A DNA stretch of 64,000 nucleotides from Paenibacillus senegalimassiliensis (GTDB lineage: Bacteria; Bacillota; Bacilli; Paenibacillales; Paenibacillaceae). The position numbers and the translations under genes were made by a program. The stretch is taken from assembly GCF_001486585.1 (NCBI RefSeq), contig NZ_LN909036.1, forward strand, positions 1 through 64,000. The letters run 5' to 3'. Below the pieces are notes generated by a model. The model saw only the letters and a program-made list of their open reading frames with translations. It made no database searches and was not told the origin of the DNA. This document shows positions 36,409 to 45,986 of the stretch, one piece after another. Every line of letters begins with the position of its first letter. Position 1 is the first letter of the stretch.

Positions 36409-36455
36409 TTAGCCTTTGCCCGTCTGTATCTAGACGCGGCAAAGGTTAATTTATT
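36409..36455 (+). terminator. SIMPL gene terminator
   Basis: A long stem TTAGCCTTTGCC-CGTCT / AGACG-c-GGCAAAGGTTAA, loop of 6, is followed by TTTATTTT. The near-symmetric flanks could work in both directions. Confidence 0.9.
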
Positions 36456-36560
36456 TTACAAATTTACAGCGGGCTCGATTACAGATTCATGCTCTGTTTA
36501 ACGGTGTAAGCATAAGGGGAATATAAAGGCGAGACCTAAATAAATTGGATATAAAAAGTG

Positions 36561-36589
36561 TTGTAACCCGCAGGAAAACAAGGTATAGT
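36561..36589 (+). promoter_or_regulatory. Predicted sigma-A promoter of potABCD
   Basis: TTGTAA (36561-36566) and TATAGT (36584-36589) are separated by exactly 17 bases. Transcription would begin near 36596, about 100 bases before potA. Confidence 0.75.
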
Positions 36590-36622
36590 GAATATGCGAA
36601 AAAATGAATTGTTTGAGAGGTT

Positions 36623-36654
36623 AAAGCCATACCAATGGATATGGCTTTTTTTTC
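36623..36654 (+). terminator. Leader terminator (attenuator candidate) before potA
   Basis: AAGCCATA-CCAATGGA-TATGGCTT followed by a run of eight T is an intrinsic terminator between the predicted promoter and potA. Only 41 bases separate it from the potA start. It would end most transcripts unless antitermination occurs. Confidence 0.75.
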
Positions 36655-36695
36655 TTAAATAGAGGTAAGAATTAATATCAGGAGTTGATGTCAAG

Positions 36696-37670
36696 ATGAT
36701 TGAACTGGCCGCTGTAGAGAAACGCTTTGCCGGACAGGTCGCCTTGCATCCGCTATCGCTCACAATTAAGGAAGGTGAATTCCTTACCTTGCTGGGCCCA
36801 AGCGGCTGCGGCAAAACGACGATTCTACGTATGATCGCCGGGTTTGAACAGCCAACCGGAGGGAAAATCCTGCTGGATGGACAAGACCTGACGAATCTGC
36901 CGCCGAATCGCCGGGATTTGAACCTTGTCTTTCAACATTATGCTTTGTTTCCGCATATGACCGTGGAAGAAAATGTTGCCTTTGGGCTGAAAATGAAAAA
37001 GATGCCAGCACAGCAGCAGCGGGAGCGCGTGCAGGAAGCGGTTGAGATGACGCAATTAACCGCGCTAACCAAACGTTACCCGCATCAATTATCCGGTGGA
37101 CAACAGCAACGGGTTGCTATCGCGCGGGCTATTGCCAACAAGCCGCGGGTGCTCTTGCTGGACGAGCCGCTGGGCGCTCTGGATTTGCAGCTTCGCAAAA
37201 GTCTGCAAGCCGAGCTGAAGCAGTTGCAGCGTAGCTTGGGGATCACGTTTGTCTACGTGACGCATGACCAGGAGGAAGCGATGATGATGTCCGATCGCAT
37301 CGTGGTCATGAATAGCGGCCGTGTAGAGCAAATCGGTACACCGAAAGAGATCTACGCCCAGCCGGCAACCCTATTCTCTGCGACCTTCGTGGGAGAGAAC
37401 AATGTGTTTTCGCGTGATGGCGAGTTATTTGCCGTTCGGCCGGAGAAGCTACAAGCGATTAGTGGTGAGGCGATCAGCGGAGCCAAGCGCAGTGGGGAAG
37501 TGCTGGATGTGCTATACCTTGGTGGTGTTCACAAGCTGGTTGTTCAGCTTGATAATGAACCCATGCGCGTATCGGTCGTGCTTGGCGGAGAAGATGAGCG
37601 GTCGTGGCAAGTTGGAGAAGCGGTTGGGGTGAACTGGAAGTCGGAAGACGAGGTGGTTATCGGCTCATGA
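36696..37670 (+). CDS. potA: Spermidine/putrescine ABC transporter ATPase
   Basis: This 324-residue ATPase of the polyamine importer has Walker [10 protein letters not shown], signature [16 protein letters not shown], Walker [13 protein letters not shown] and switch His in [14 protein letters not shown] short TOBE-like C-terminus follows. First gene of potABCD. Its stop overlaps potB (ATGA). Confidence 0.93.
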   Translation: MIELAAVEKRFAGQVALHPLSLTIKEGEFLTLLGPSGCGKTTILRMIAGFEQPTGGKILLDGQDLTNLPPNRRDLNLVFQHYALFPHMTVEENVAFGLKMKKMPAQQQRERVQEAVEMTQLTALTKRYPHQLSGGQQQRVAIARAIANKPRVLLLDEPLGALDLQLRKSLQAELKQLQRSLGITFVYVTHDQEEAMMMSDRIVVMNSGRVEQIGTPKEIYAQPATLFSATFVGENNVFSRDGELFAVRPEKLQAISGEAISGAKRSGEVLDVLYLGGVHKLVVQLDNEPMRVSVVLGGEDERSWQVGEAVGVNWKSEDEVVIGS

Positions 37671-38518
37671 GAAGATCAAGCTTGAGTACATTGCCGGTCC
37701 TCTTGTGGCTTTGCCTGTTTCTGGTCGTCCCTATGCTAATCGTGGTCGGCATATCCTTTATGGGTCGGGATGAGCTTGGCAATGTGGTGCCTGGCTTTAA
37801 TCTGGAGTCGTACAAGCTGTTTGTTGACCCGCTGTATTTGGGTATATATTGGGATACGATCGTGTTGTCGGTGCTTACGACGGCATTGTGCCTGCTGCTA
37901 AGCTATCCGTTAGCCTACTATATTGCGAACGCCGGTCCGAGAATGCAAACCTGGGGCCTTGTCCTCATTACCGTACCTTTCTGGATTAATTTTTTGATTC
38001 GGACCTACGCCTGGGTGCTATTATTGCGAACGCAAGGCGTTGTGAATGAATTGCTACTAGGAACCGGTTTGATTCATGAACCTCTGCAAATGCTGTATAC
38101 CAAGGGAGCGGTGCTGCTGGGAATGGTGTATACCTTTATCCCATTTATGGTGCTGCCGATTTATGTCGCTTTGGAGCAAATGGATAAGAAATTGCTGGAG
38201 GCGGCTTCCGATCTTGGGGCGACCCGCTGGAGATCGTTCTGGTATATCACTTTGCCGCAGACCAAGTCGGGGATTATGACCGGTTCCGTGCTGGTGTATG
38301 TCTCTACAACCGGGATGTTTGTTGTCACCGACATTCTTGGGGGCGCAAAATCCGCGATGATCAGCAACATCATTCAAAGCCAGTTCCTGGGTGCCCGTAA
38401 CTGGCCGTTCGGCTCGGCATTGTCGGTCATCTTCGTCATCACGTCGCTGATTATGATCCTGCTCTTTAATCGGGCGATGACCTCACGATATCAATCGTCG
38501 CGGGAGGTGCGCTCATGA
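37667..38518 (+). CDS. potB: Spermidine/putrescine ABC transporter permease
   Basis: This 283-residue inner-membrane permease has six predicted segments, starting [20 protein letters not shown]. The EAA loop reads [21 protein letters not shown] chose the ATG at 37667 because it overlaps the potA stop; the longer reading upstream is only potA in another frame. It overlaps potC by 4 bases. Confidence 0.93.
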   Translation: MRRSSLSTLPVLLWLCLFLVVPMLIVVGISFMGRDELGNVVPGFNLESYKLFVDPLYLGIYWDTIVLSVLTTALCLLLSYPLAYYIANAGPRMQTWGLVLITVPFWINFLIRTYAWVLLLRTQGVVNELLLGTGLIHEPLQMLYTKGAVLLGMVYTFIPFMVLPIYVALEQMDKKLLEAASDLGATRWRSFWYITLPQTKSGIMTGSVLVYVSTTGMFVVTDILGGAKSAMISNIIQSQFLGARNWPFGSALSVIFVITSLIMILLFNRAMTSRYQSSREVRS

Positions 38519-39321
38519 AGACGAAGAATCACCCGATACTAGGCATTCATTCCCTGTTGTTAATGATCTTTATCTATGTGCCCATCGGATTTATTGTGGC
38601 GTATTCATTTAACAGTTCTAGGCTGGCCGCGGACTGGAGCGGTTTTACATTTGATTGGTACATTTCCCTATTTCAGAATCGACATGTCATGGAGGCACTT
38701 ACCAATAGTTTGATTGTGGCTGCCGTCTCAACCATCGTCTCGACAGTATTGGGTACGTTGGCTGCTCTGGCCATGCGTAAGCTGGGAAGACGTTTCAAGA
38801 CCGGAATGGGTGGACTACTGTATCTGCCTATTATTATTCCGGACATTATTATGGGATTAAGTTTGCTGGTCTTGTTTAATCAAATCAACATGCCGCTGGG
38901 CAAGATAACGATCATTATCGCTCATATTACTTTTAGCTTGTCTTACGTTTATGTTGTCGTAACGACTCGATTATCGGGAATGGGTGGACAGTTGGAGGAA
39001 GCGGCTCAAGATTTGGGGGCCAGCGCCTGGCAAACCTTCCGCCATGTGACTCTTCCGCAAATTTCGCCAGGGATTATATCCGGTGCGTTGATCGCATTTA
39101 CATTGTCGCTGGACGACTTTATGGTCAGTTTTTTTGTCAGTGGGCCGAACTCGACGACGTTGCCCATTTACATTTACGGGCAGGTCAAACGGGGTATTTC
39201 CCCGGAAATTAACGCGTTGTGTACGATTTTGATCGTAGTGACCGTGACTTTAATTTTCCTGGCGCAATTTATGTTGAATCGTGGCAAGGGGCAGAAGAAA
39301 AAGTCCATGCTGCCATTTTAA
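38515..39321 (+). CDS. potC: Spermidine/putrescine ABC transporter permease
   Basis: This 268-residue permease partners PotB. It has six predicted membrane segments and the EAA loop EEAAQDLGASAWQTFRHVTL. SLDDFMVSFFVSGPNSTTLP is typical of PotC. Coupled to potB by ATGA; potD follows after 40 bases. Confidence 0.93.
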   Translation: MKTKNHPILGIHSLLLMIFIYVPIGFIVAYSFNSSRLAADWSGFTFDWYISLFQNRHVMEALTNSLIVAAVSTIVSTVLGTLAALAMRKLGRRFKTGMGGLLYLPIIIPDIIMGLSLLVLFNQINMPLGKITIIIAHITFSLSYVYVVVTTRLSGMGGQLEEAAQDLGASAWQTFRHVTLPQISPGIISGALIAFTLSLDDFMVSFFVSGPNSTTLPIYIYGQVKRGISPEINALCTILIVVTVTLIFLAQFMLNRGKGQKKKSMLPF

Positions 39322-39361
39322 GCTCTGCTAGTAAAAGCTAGACAAGAAGGGAGATCGAGAA

Positions 39362-40408
39362 TTGAAAAAAATGAAATGGGCTGGCCTGGTGCTGGCGGCA
39401 ATGATGGTAACCGGGCTGTTAGCGGGATGTGGATCGTCGAAGGAAACACTCAATATTTATAGCTGGGCCGATAACTTTGACGAGGAAGTGCTGGAGCAGT
39501 TCGAGCAAGAGTTTGATGTAAAGATTAACTATGACGTATTCGCCAACAATGAGGATTTGCTGGCCAAAATCAAGGCGGGGGGGGGCGGATATGATTTGAT
39601 CCAGCCGTCCGATTATATGGTGGCTACGATGATCAAGCAGGATTTGCTGGCACCGTTGGATATGAACAATATTCCGAATTTTGAGGGTTTATCGGATGCC
39701 TATAAGGATCCGTCCTACGACCCGGGGAACAAATACTCCATTGTTTATATGTCAGGGGTCACCGGGATTGCTTATAACACCAAATACGTCAAAGACGAAA
39801 TTGATAGCTGGGAAGACTTGTGGAACCCTGAATATAAGGGCAAAGTCATCTTGCTGGACGATAACCGTGAAGTGATCGGGATGGCGCTGAAGAAGAATGG
39901 TCAATCCAACAGTTCAACAGACGAAGGACAGATCAACGCGGCTGTAGCTGATTTGAAGAGCCTTTTGCCTAGCGTGCTTGCCTTCGATACGGATAACATC
40001 AAGCAGAAGATGATCCAGGAGGAAGGTTGGATTGCTACTGTTTGGTCGGGGGATGCCTCCTTTATTGCTCAGGATAATCCGGATGTGGCTTATGTCGTGC
40101 CGAAGGAAGGCGGGACCATCTGGTCGGATAACTATGCTATTCCGAAGGATGCCAAGAATAAAGCACTGGCCGAGAAATTCATCAACTTTATGATGACTCC
40201 GGAGATCAGCGCCAAGAACTATGAATCCATCGGCTATAGCGACCCGAATACGAAGGCAGCCGAGTTCCATAGTGAAGAATACCTGAACGATAAAATGATT
40301 AACCTGTCTGAGGAGGAACTGTCCCGTACGGAGTGGCTTGGGGATGTGGCTGATAAGCTGCAACTTTATGACCGCCTTTGGACAGAACTGAAGAGCGGCC
40401 GGGAATAA
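39362..40408 (+). CDS. potD: Spermidine/putrescine-binding lipoprotein
   Basis: This 348-residue substrate-binding lipoprotein should capture polyamines outside the membrane. The lipoprotein signal ends in lipobox LLAGC (Cys near residue 23), a client of Lgt. The mature part begins ETLNIYSWADNFDEEVLEQF, then AGGGGYDLIQPSDYMV, typical of PotD. TTG start, with AGAAGGGAG 8 bases upstream. Ends the operon. Confidence 0.93.
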   Translation: MKKMKWAGLVLAAMMVTGLLAGCGSSKETLNIYSWADNFDEEVLEQFEQEFDVKINYDVFANNEDLLAKIKAGGGGYDLIQPSDYMVATMIKQDLLAPLDMNNIPNFEGLSDAYKDPSYDPGNKYSIVYMSGVTGIAYNTKYVKDEIDSWEDLWNPEYKGKVILLDDNREVIGMALKKNGQSNSSTDEGQINAAVADLKSLLPSVLAFDTDNIKQKMIQEEGWIATVWSGDASFIAQDNPDVAYVVPKEGGTIWSDNYAIPKDAKNKALAEKFINFMMTPEISAKNYESIGYSDPNTKAAEFHSEEYLNDKMINLSEEELSRTEWLGDVADKLQLYDRLWTELKSGRE

Positions 40409-40442
40409 CGAATCGCGGTTATGAATGCGAATGGAATATGAG

Positions 40443-40487
40443 AGTGTCGTGGTCTCCCTGACTAGGGGGACTGCGGCGCTTTTTTTT
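40443..40487 (+). terminator. potABCD terminator
   Basis: A long stem (AGTGTCGTGGTCTCCC with GGGGACTGCGGCGCT) is followed by eight T. Confidence 0.92.
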
Positions 40488-40566
40488 GTATTCCGAGGAT
40501 GTACATGAAAAGCTGCCGGCAAGGCCATAATTTAAATATTCACTAACAAAAGGGTGGCGATGACAG

Positions 40567-41358
40567 ATGAAACTAAGCGTTAAAGGGATGGCTTTGTTTA
40601 TAACTACGGTGCTGCTATTAGCCGGTGCTGGATTAATGCCTGCCGAGGCAAGGGCAACAGATTCAGGAATGCCTACAAGCCTGCATACAGGAGCACGTAC
40701 GGAAGAAGCCCTTCCTACAGCCGCACCTCAGCAAGCCAGTGTCCGCATCATCAATCATACGATTGAGAAAAAAATTCCTGAAGCGTCGATTAAAGTCGAT
40801 TATCCGCAGATTAGCGGATTGAAGAATCGGGCGGTGCAGAAGCAAATCAACAGTTTGCTAAAGAAGAAAGCCGAGACCTTCGCGGCCAATTCGCTCAAGG
40901 AAGCCAAGGCGAGCCAGCCCAGCACACCAAGTGGCAATCCTTACGAGTATGTCGGTACTTACAAGGTAACCTATAATGGCAACGGGGTACTCAGTTTGTA
41001 TCAGGACACGTACTCCTTCACGGGGGGTGCCCACGGCATGACGTACCGCGAGGGCTTGACCTTCCGGCTGAGTGACGGCAAGCTACTTACGCTCGATGAA
41101 CTGCTGCGGGCAAACCCTAATTATCGCAGCATCGTTGATCCGGAGATAGCCAAGCAGCTCCAGCAAACGGAAGGCTACTTTGGCAATTTCAAGACAGTGG
41201 GCCCCAATCCCTCCTATTACGTTAAGGATCAGGGCGTGACAATATTTTTCCAACTGTATGATTATCTGCCTTACGTCTATGGGTTCCCCGAATATTATTT
41301 CCCGTTCTCCAAGCTGCTGCCGCCGGGGACCGATCCTTTCAACTTCAAGACACGCTAA
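40567..41358 (+). CDS. Secreted DUF4163/DUF3298 protein
   Basis: This 263-residue protein has a signal peptide (ALFITTVLLLAGAGLMPAEA). A DUF4163-like N-terminal part (KIPEASIKVDYPQISGL) and a DUF3298 C-terminal part (YSFTGGAHGMTYREGLTFRL, then TIFFQLYDYLPYVYGFPEYY) are visible. This layout occurs in RsiV and PdaC-related extracytoplasmic proteins; without a membrane anchor or catalytic domain the function is open. Flanked by terminators, monocistronic. Confidence 0.85.
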   Translation: MKLSVKGMALFITTVLLLAGAGLMPAEARATDSGMPTSLHTGARTEEALPTAAPQQASVRIINHTIEKKIPEASIKVDYPQISGLKNRAVQKQINSLLKKKAETFAANSLKEAKASQPSTPSGNPYEYVGTYKVTYNGNGVLSLYQDTYSFTGGAHGMTYREGLTFRLSDGKLLTLDELLRANPNYRSIVDPEIAKQLQQTEGYFGNFKTVGPNPSYYVKDQGVTIFFQLYDYLPYVYGFPEYYFPFSKLLPPGTDPFNFKTR

Positions 41359-41368
41359 ACAATTAGCT

Positions 41369-41412
41369 AAGCTGTTCTGCATGGCATTCTGTCATGTGGG
41401 GCAGCTTTTTTT
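41369..41412 (+). terminator. Terminator after the DUF3298 gene
   Basis: AAGCTG and CAGCTT arms (extended by G-U pairs and CATG pairs) are followed by seven T. Confidence 0.85.
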
Positions 41413-41442
41413 ATGGGGTAAAGGTAAAGGCGATAAACCTCC

Positions 41443-41470
41443 TTGCATTTTGCAGTAAAACGTTTACAAT
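41443..41470 (+). promoter_or_regulatory. Predicted sigma-A promoter of uxaC
   Basis: TTGCAT (41443-41448) and TACAAT (41465-41470), 16-base spacer. The -10 is embedded in the first operator-like palindrome. Confidence 0.6.
41455..41468 (+). promoter_or_regulatory. LacI-family operator or cre site, first copy
   Basis: GTAAAACGTTTACA is a palindrome with the central CG typical of LacI/CcpA sites; it matches the cre consensus at 12 of 14 positions. It overlaps the promoter, so binding would repress. Confidence 0.6.
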
Positions 41471-41488
41471 AAATATCAGCTATCGTAA

Positions 41489-41502
41489 TGTTAACGTGAA
41501 CA
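41489..41502 (+). promoter_or_regulatory. LacI-family operator, second copy
   Basis: TGTTAACGTGAACA is an imperfect palindrome with a central CG, just downstream of the likely start of transcription. With the first site it forms a two-operator arrangement 34 bases apart (about three helical turns). Confidence 0.6.
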
Positions 41503-41551
41503 TAATCAGTTTGATAAAAATTTGAAGATCAGATCGAAGGGAGCAGGGGAA

Positions 41552-42961
41552 ATGGCGAAGAAGTTTCTGGGGAAAAATTTTCTGCTGAATAGTGAAGCGG
41601 CTGAGGTACTCTACCATCAATATGCCAAGGAATTGCCCATCATCGATTACCACTGTCATCTAAGTCCGGAGGAGATTTATGAGAACAAGACTTTCCGCAA
41701 CCTGACGGAAGCTTGGCTGGGTGGAGACCACTATAAGTGGCGCGTGATGCGGGCATGTGGTGTGGATGAGTCGTTGATTACCGGGGATGCGGAGGATTAC
41801 GACAAATTTCTGGCCTGGGCTTCTGTCATGCCGAAGCTGATAGGCAATCCGCTGTATCATTGGACGCACTTGGAGTTGCAGCGTTTCTTCGATATTCGGG
41901 AGCTGCTGAATGAGCAGACGGCTCCTGCGATTTGGGAGAAAGCAAATGCCAAGCTGCAAGGGGAAGGCTTTGGAGCCAGGGATTTGATTACCAAGTCGAA
42001 GGTAACGGTAGTTTGCACGACGGATGATCCGGCAGATTCGCTGGAATATCATTTTAAGATCAAGGAGCTGGAGGGTTTTACGGCCAAGGTGCTCCCTAGC
42101 TTCCGCCCCGATAAATTTCTGGAGATTAACCGGGCGACCTTCAAGCCGTGGCTGGGCAAGCTTGAAGCGGTGACGGGCAAGTCGATCAAGAGTTATGGGG
42201 CCCTGCTGGAGGCACTCGAAGCAAGAATCGACTTTTTCCACGAGGCGGGAGGCAGGGTGTCGGATCATGCGCTTGATACAATTGAGTATCGGGAGACGAC
42301 CCGGAAGGAAGCGGATGCGATCTTCGCCAAGGTGCTGAGCAAAGGCAAGGTAACGCCGCTGGAGGAGAAAAAATACAAATCGTATACGATGCGCTTTCTG
42401 GGACAGGCGTACGCTGCACGCGGCTGGGCGATGCAGTTGCACATCCATGCTCTACGGAATGTGAATGCGGCGATGTTCAAGCAGCTTGGACCCGATACCG
42501 GCTATGATGCCATTAACGATGGCCAAGTAGCGGATGCGCTGGCTGGGCTTCTGGACGGGATTCAGAAAGCCGGGGAATTGCCCAAGACGATATTGTACTC
42601 ACTAAATGCTAATGATTATGCTGTGCTGGCGAGCATCATGGGTAGCTTTCAGGGCGGTGGTATTCCGGGAAAAATCCAATTGGGTACCGCGTGGTGGTTC
42701 AATGACACCAAGGAAGGCATGATCGAGCAGATGAAGACCTTGGCTAATCTTGGCGTGCTGTCTCAATTTGTCGGAATGCTGACCGACTCCCGGAGCTTCC
42801 TGTCCTATCCCCGTCATGAGTATTTCCGGCGTATCCTGTGTGATGTGCTGGGTGACTGGGTGGACCGGGGAGAGGCGCCGGAGGATTACGAGCTGCTCGG
42901 CCAGATTGTTACGGATATATGTTATGATAACGCCGAGCGCTATTTTGCGTTCCCTGAATAG
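41552..42961 (+). CDS. uxaC: Glucuronate (uronate) isomerase
   Basis: This 469-residue amidohydrolase-superfamily isomerase converts glucuronate to fructuronate and galacturonate to tagaturonate. IDYHCHLSPEEIYENK carries the metal-binding HxH; CTTDDPADSLEYH and LQLHIHALRNVN are further signatures. I chose the ATG at 41552 since GAAGGGAGCAGGGGAA precedes it; the in-frame TTG at 41522 has no such site. It is followed 22 bases later by a LacI regulator. Other hexuronate genes are not in the window. Confidence 0.95.
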   Translation: MAKKFLGKNFLLNSEAAEVLYHQYAKELPIIDYHCHLSPEEIYENKTFRNLTEAWLGGDHYKWRVMRACGVDESLITGDAEDYDKFLAWASVMPKLIGNPLYHWTHLELQRFFDIRELLNEQTAPAIWEKANAKLQGEGFGARDLITKSKVTVVCTTDDPADSLEYHFKIKELEGFTAKVLPSFRPDKFLEINRATFKPWLGKLEAVTGKSIKSYGALLEALEARIDFFHEAGGRVSDHALDTIEYRETTRKEADAIFAKVLSKGKVTPLEEKKYKSYTMRFLGQAYAARGWAMQLHIHALRNVNAAMFKQLGPDTGYDAINDGQVADALAGLLDGIQKAGELPKTILYSLNANDYAVLASIMGSFQGGGIPGKIQLGTAWWFNDTKEGMIEQMKTLANLGVLSQFVGMLTDSRSFLSYPRHEYFRRILCDVLGDWVDRGEAPEDYELLGQIVTDICYDNAERYFAFPE

Positions 42962-42982
42962 AAGAGAGGAAGGACGCTTCTT

Positions 42983-43990
42983 ATGTCCGCAACGATTAAG
43001 GACATCGCTAAACTGGCGAATGTCTCACATATGACGGTCTCCCGGGCGCTCAATAACAGTCCGCTCATCAAGGAGGAGACTAGGCGCAAAATTAAGGAAA
43101 TTGCCGAGCAGCTTAACTATGTTCCAAATGTTAATGCCAAGAGTCTGGTGCTGCAACGCTCCCACACGATTGGTCTATTCTTCACAAGTATGGCCCAGGG
43201 AACTTCCTCCAGCTTCTTGGCGGAGGCCCTGCGTGGCGTGAACCAAGGCATTGGCGTTCAGTACAATTTGTTTGTTCGTGGTATCGATGATTATGAGGAC
43301 TATGCTCCGATTCATCGTCGTGCTTTTGACGGCATTCTGTTGATGAGCCAAAGCGAACGTGATGATGCGTTCATCGGGCATGTGCGGGAGCAAGAAATTC
43401 CCTTGGTCGTGCTTAATCGTGACATGGGCAGGCAAGATCCAGGGATTGTGAATCTGGCTTCAAATGATCGGGAAGGGGCGGAGGAGCTAACCCGTTATCT
43501 TATTGCTGGTGGTCATACGCGGATTGCTCTGATTAAAGGGATTTCGGGATATAAATCCACCGCCGAGCGGAATGAAGGTTATCAGCAAGCGATGCGTGCA
43601 GCGGGGCTTGCGGCAAGTGAGCAGTATATCGTGGAAGGCCGCTATGACGTGGAAAGTGGATATGAGGCGATGCGGCAACTACTCTCCCTTAAGGAACGTC
43701 CTTCGGCTGTATTTTGCAGTAATGACGATATGGCTATTGGTGCGATGAAGGCAGCAGCCGAAGCTGGTGTGCGTATTCCTGCGGATATTTCAGTCGTGGG
43801 CTTCGACGATATCGGCTTTGCCTCCTACACGACGCCTCCATTAACAACGGTGAAGCGGCCGATTGAGCAGCTATCTCTCATGGGCGCGCGCAAAGTGCTT
43901 GAATGGATTGAGCAAGGGACAGGAACGGGTGAGCGGGTGCTGATGGACACTCAGTTCATTCCCCGGGAGTCGGTACGATTGCTGGTATGA
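42983..43990 (+). CDS. LacI-family regulator, probably of uxaC
   Basis: This 335-residue repressor has an N-terminal LacI HTH (ATIKDIAKLANVSHMTVSRA) with hinge helix, then a periplasmic-binding-like ligand domain (about 60-330). AVFCSNDDMAIGAMKAAAEAG and VVGFDDIGFASYTTPPLTTV are typical. Co-transcription with uxaC and the two LacI-type palindromes before uxaC suggest autoregulated control by a hexuronate; inference only. ATG after GAGAGGAAGGACG. Confidence 0.92.
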   Translation: MSATIKDIAKLANVSHMTVSRALNNSPLIKEETRRKIKEIAEQLNYVPNVNAKSLVLQRSHTIGLFFTSMAQGTSSSFLAEALRGVNQGIGVQYNLFVRGIDDYEDYAPIHRRAFDGILLMSQSERDDAFIGHVREQEIPLVVLNRDMGRQDPGIVNLASNDREGAEELTRYLIAGGHTRIALIKGISGYKSTAERNEGYQQAMRAAGLAASEQYIVEGRYDVESGYEAMRQLLSLKERPSAVFCSNDDMAIGAMKAAAEAGVRIPADISVVGFDDIGFASYTTPPLTTVKRPIEQLSLMGARKVLEWIEQGTGTGERVLMDTQFIPRESVRLLV

Positions 43991-44000
43991 ACAGAACTAC

Positions 44001-44052
44001 AACAAACTCCAATCCTGGAGGAAGAGCGCTCTTCCTAGGATTGGAGTTTGTT
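44001..44052 (+). terminator. Bidirectional terminator, lacI / ade
   Basis: AACAAACTCCAATCCT and its exact complement AGGATTGGAGTTTGTT enclose an inner GGAAGAGC/GCTCTTCC. It lies between the convergent LacI gene and ade. Confidence 0.9.
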
Positions 44053-44066
44053 GTTTGATGCTGAGT

Positions 44067-45869
44067 TTAAACTACCTCTACCGGTATGAGCTGGAAGGTG
44101 TTCACGTCGGCCAAGCCGCGATTGGTGATACGAAGCTCGGGAATGACAGGCAAGGCAATCAGGGAGAAGGTCATGAACGGTGCGTTCAGCTCACAGCCGA
44201 GCGTTCTCCAGGCTTCCTCCAGTTGCTTCACCTGAGCTACAACCTTCTCCAGCGGTTGGTCCGACATCAGCCCGGCAATGACCATCGGGACGGCGGCAAG
44301 TACCTGGCCATCCAGGACAGCGATCATACCGCCGCCCAGCTTGGCAAGTTCGCTCGCGGCGAAGGCCATATCCTCGGGGCTGGCGCCCATGACCAGCAGA
44401 TTGTGGCTGTCATGAGCAACCGTGGACGCCACGGCCCCCCGCTTCAAGCCGAAGCCACGAGCGAAGGCCAATGACAGATCGTCGGAGCCACGATGGCGGT
44501 CGATACAGGCGAGCGTAATGATGTCCTGCTCGGGGGCAGGACGCAACACGCCAGTGCTATCCACCTGCACGTTAGCCGTTCCTTTTTGCGTACGAGCACT
44601 GTTCTCAATGACGTCGATGACGTGAATGGTAGTCTCACTTTTACCGCTGCCCTGGCTATGATAAAGGAAATCCTCGGCGGTTAACGTCCGTGTCAGATGA
44701 ACCGACTGGCGAGCCTCCGGCGGATATTGATAGACCGGGAATTCGAAGCAAAGACCTCCGCTATCAAATATGACTTCTCCATCTGTAATGACGGTGGAAG
44801 GCTCCATCCGGGTCAGATCGTTGATCAATAGCAGGTCGGCGAACTTGCCGGGCGCAAGGCCCCCGACATCCCCATCCACCTTGAAGTGGCGAGCCGTGTT
44901 GATGGTACTCATCTGAATGGCTGTCACCGGATCGACGCCCTCTTCAATCGCACGGCGTACAACGTGGTTAATGTGGCCTTGTTCGATCAAGGTTTGCGGG
45001 TAGACATCGTCGGTAACAAGGAGGATTTGGGCCGGGTTCACGTGATCCTCGGTCACGACCTTAATGACTTCCTTGACATCTTGCCAGGCTGAGCCTTCCC
45101 GAATCATCAGATGCATGCCAAGCCGAAGCTTGGTCAAGCCTTGCTCACGTGTAATCGTCTCGTGGCAGGAGGTTACGCCGGAAGCGATGTAAGCTTGAAG
45201 CAGGGCTTCGTCATCACTGGGAAAATGCCCGGTGACCGTCTTGCCCGCCTCCATCGTTGCCCGAATCTCGCCGAGCATCTTCGGATCGCCATTAACGACA
45301 CCGGGGAAATTCATGACTTCACCAAGCCCCTCCACGCCAGGCCAGGTCATGCCGTCAGCGATGTCCTCGACGCCAAGGGCGGCACCTGCATCCTCCAGAT
45401 GATCTGTCGCCGGCACGCAGGAAGGGAAGGTAGTGTATACTTTCAGTGGCAAGCCTTGTCCTTCCTCATGCATCCAGCGCACACCTTCGCGGCCAAAGAC
45501 ATTGGCAATCTCATGAGGGTCCATGAAAATGCCGGTGGTCCCCTTGGCAAGAGCAGCCTTGGCAAATTCTGTTACCGACAGCATCGTACTCTCTACGTGC
45601 ATATGGCCGTCCAGCAATCCTGGGGAGATGTAACGCCCCTCAGCCTCAATGATTCTCGTCTTCTCGCCAATCGTATGTGCGGCGTCACCCACGTAAGCAA
45701 TTCGCCCCGCAGCAATAGCGATATCCGTATGGGGCAGTAGTTCCCCCGTATAAACGTTCACTAGAGTCCCGTTCTTGACCACCAGGTCAGCCTTTACTTG
45801 CCCTTTGGCGACATCTGCCAGCACCTGGCTAACCTCGTGTAGTTTCTTTCTCTCCGCTTGTCTGTTCAT
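44067..45869 (-). CDS. ade: Adenine deaminase
   Basis: This 600-residue amidohydrolase converts adenine to hypoxanthine and ammonia for purine salvage. The metal motif GLLDGHMHVESTML is near residue 90, with GIFMDPHEIANVFG following. HFKVDGDVGGLAPGKFADLL and the C-terminal VASTVAHDSHNLLVMG match the Ade family. I looked for a purine riboswitch in the short upstream region and saw none. Confidence 0.95.
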   Translation of the reverse strand: MNRQAERKKLHEVSQVLADVAKGQVKADLVVKNGTLVNVYTGELLPHTDIAIAAGRIAYVGDAAHTIGEKTRIIEAEGRYISPGLLDGHMHVESTMLSVTEFAKAALAKGTTGIFMDPHEIANVFGREGVRWMHEEGQGLPLKVYTTFPSCVPATDHLEDAGAALGVEDIADGMTWPGVEGLGEVMNFPGVVNGDPKMLGEIRATMEAGKTVTGHFPSDDEALLQAYIASGVTSCHETITREQGLTKLRLGMHLMIREGSAWQDVKEVIKVVTEDHVNPAQILLVTDDVYPQTLIEQGHINHVVRRAIEEGVDPVTAIQMSTINTARHFKVDGDVGGLAPGKFADLLLINDLTRMEPSTVITDGEVIFDSGGLCFEFPVYQYPPEARQSVHLTRTLTAEDFLYHSQGSGKSETTIHVIDVIENSARTQKGTANVQVDSTGVLRPAPEQDIITLACIDRHRGSDDLSLAFARGFGLKRGAVASTVAHDSHNLLVMGASPEDMAFAASELAKLGGGMIAVLDGQVLAAVPMVIAGLMSDQPLEKVVAQVKQLEEAWRTLGCELNAPFMTFSLIALPVIPELRITNRGLADVNTFQLIPVEVV

Positions 45870-45933
45870 CTTTCGGTTCGCTCCCTTGCATTTGGCATCT
45901 GTCTTATTATCTATTCCCTCATTCTAGCAAGAA

Positions 45934-45973
45934 AAGGCTGCCCCGAGAACAGTTTTTCTGTTCGGGCAGCCTT
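45934..45973 (-). terminator. clpP terminator
   Basis: The stem AAGGCTGCCCCGA/TCGGGCAGCCTT is followed on the minus strand by TTTTC, 14 bases after the clpP stop. Confidence 0.9.
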
Positions 45974-45986
45974 ATAGCAGCTTAGA

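Noticed and set aside
45870..45933. Purine riboswitch before ade
   Set aside because: The short upstream region has no aptamer-like three-way junction and no terminator pair for ade.
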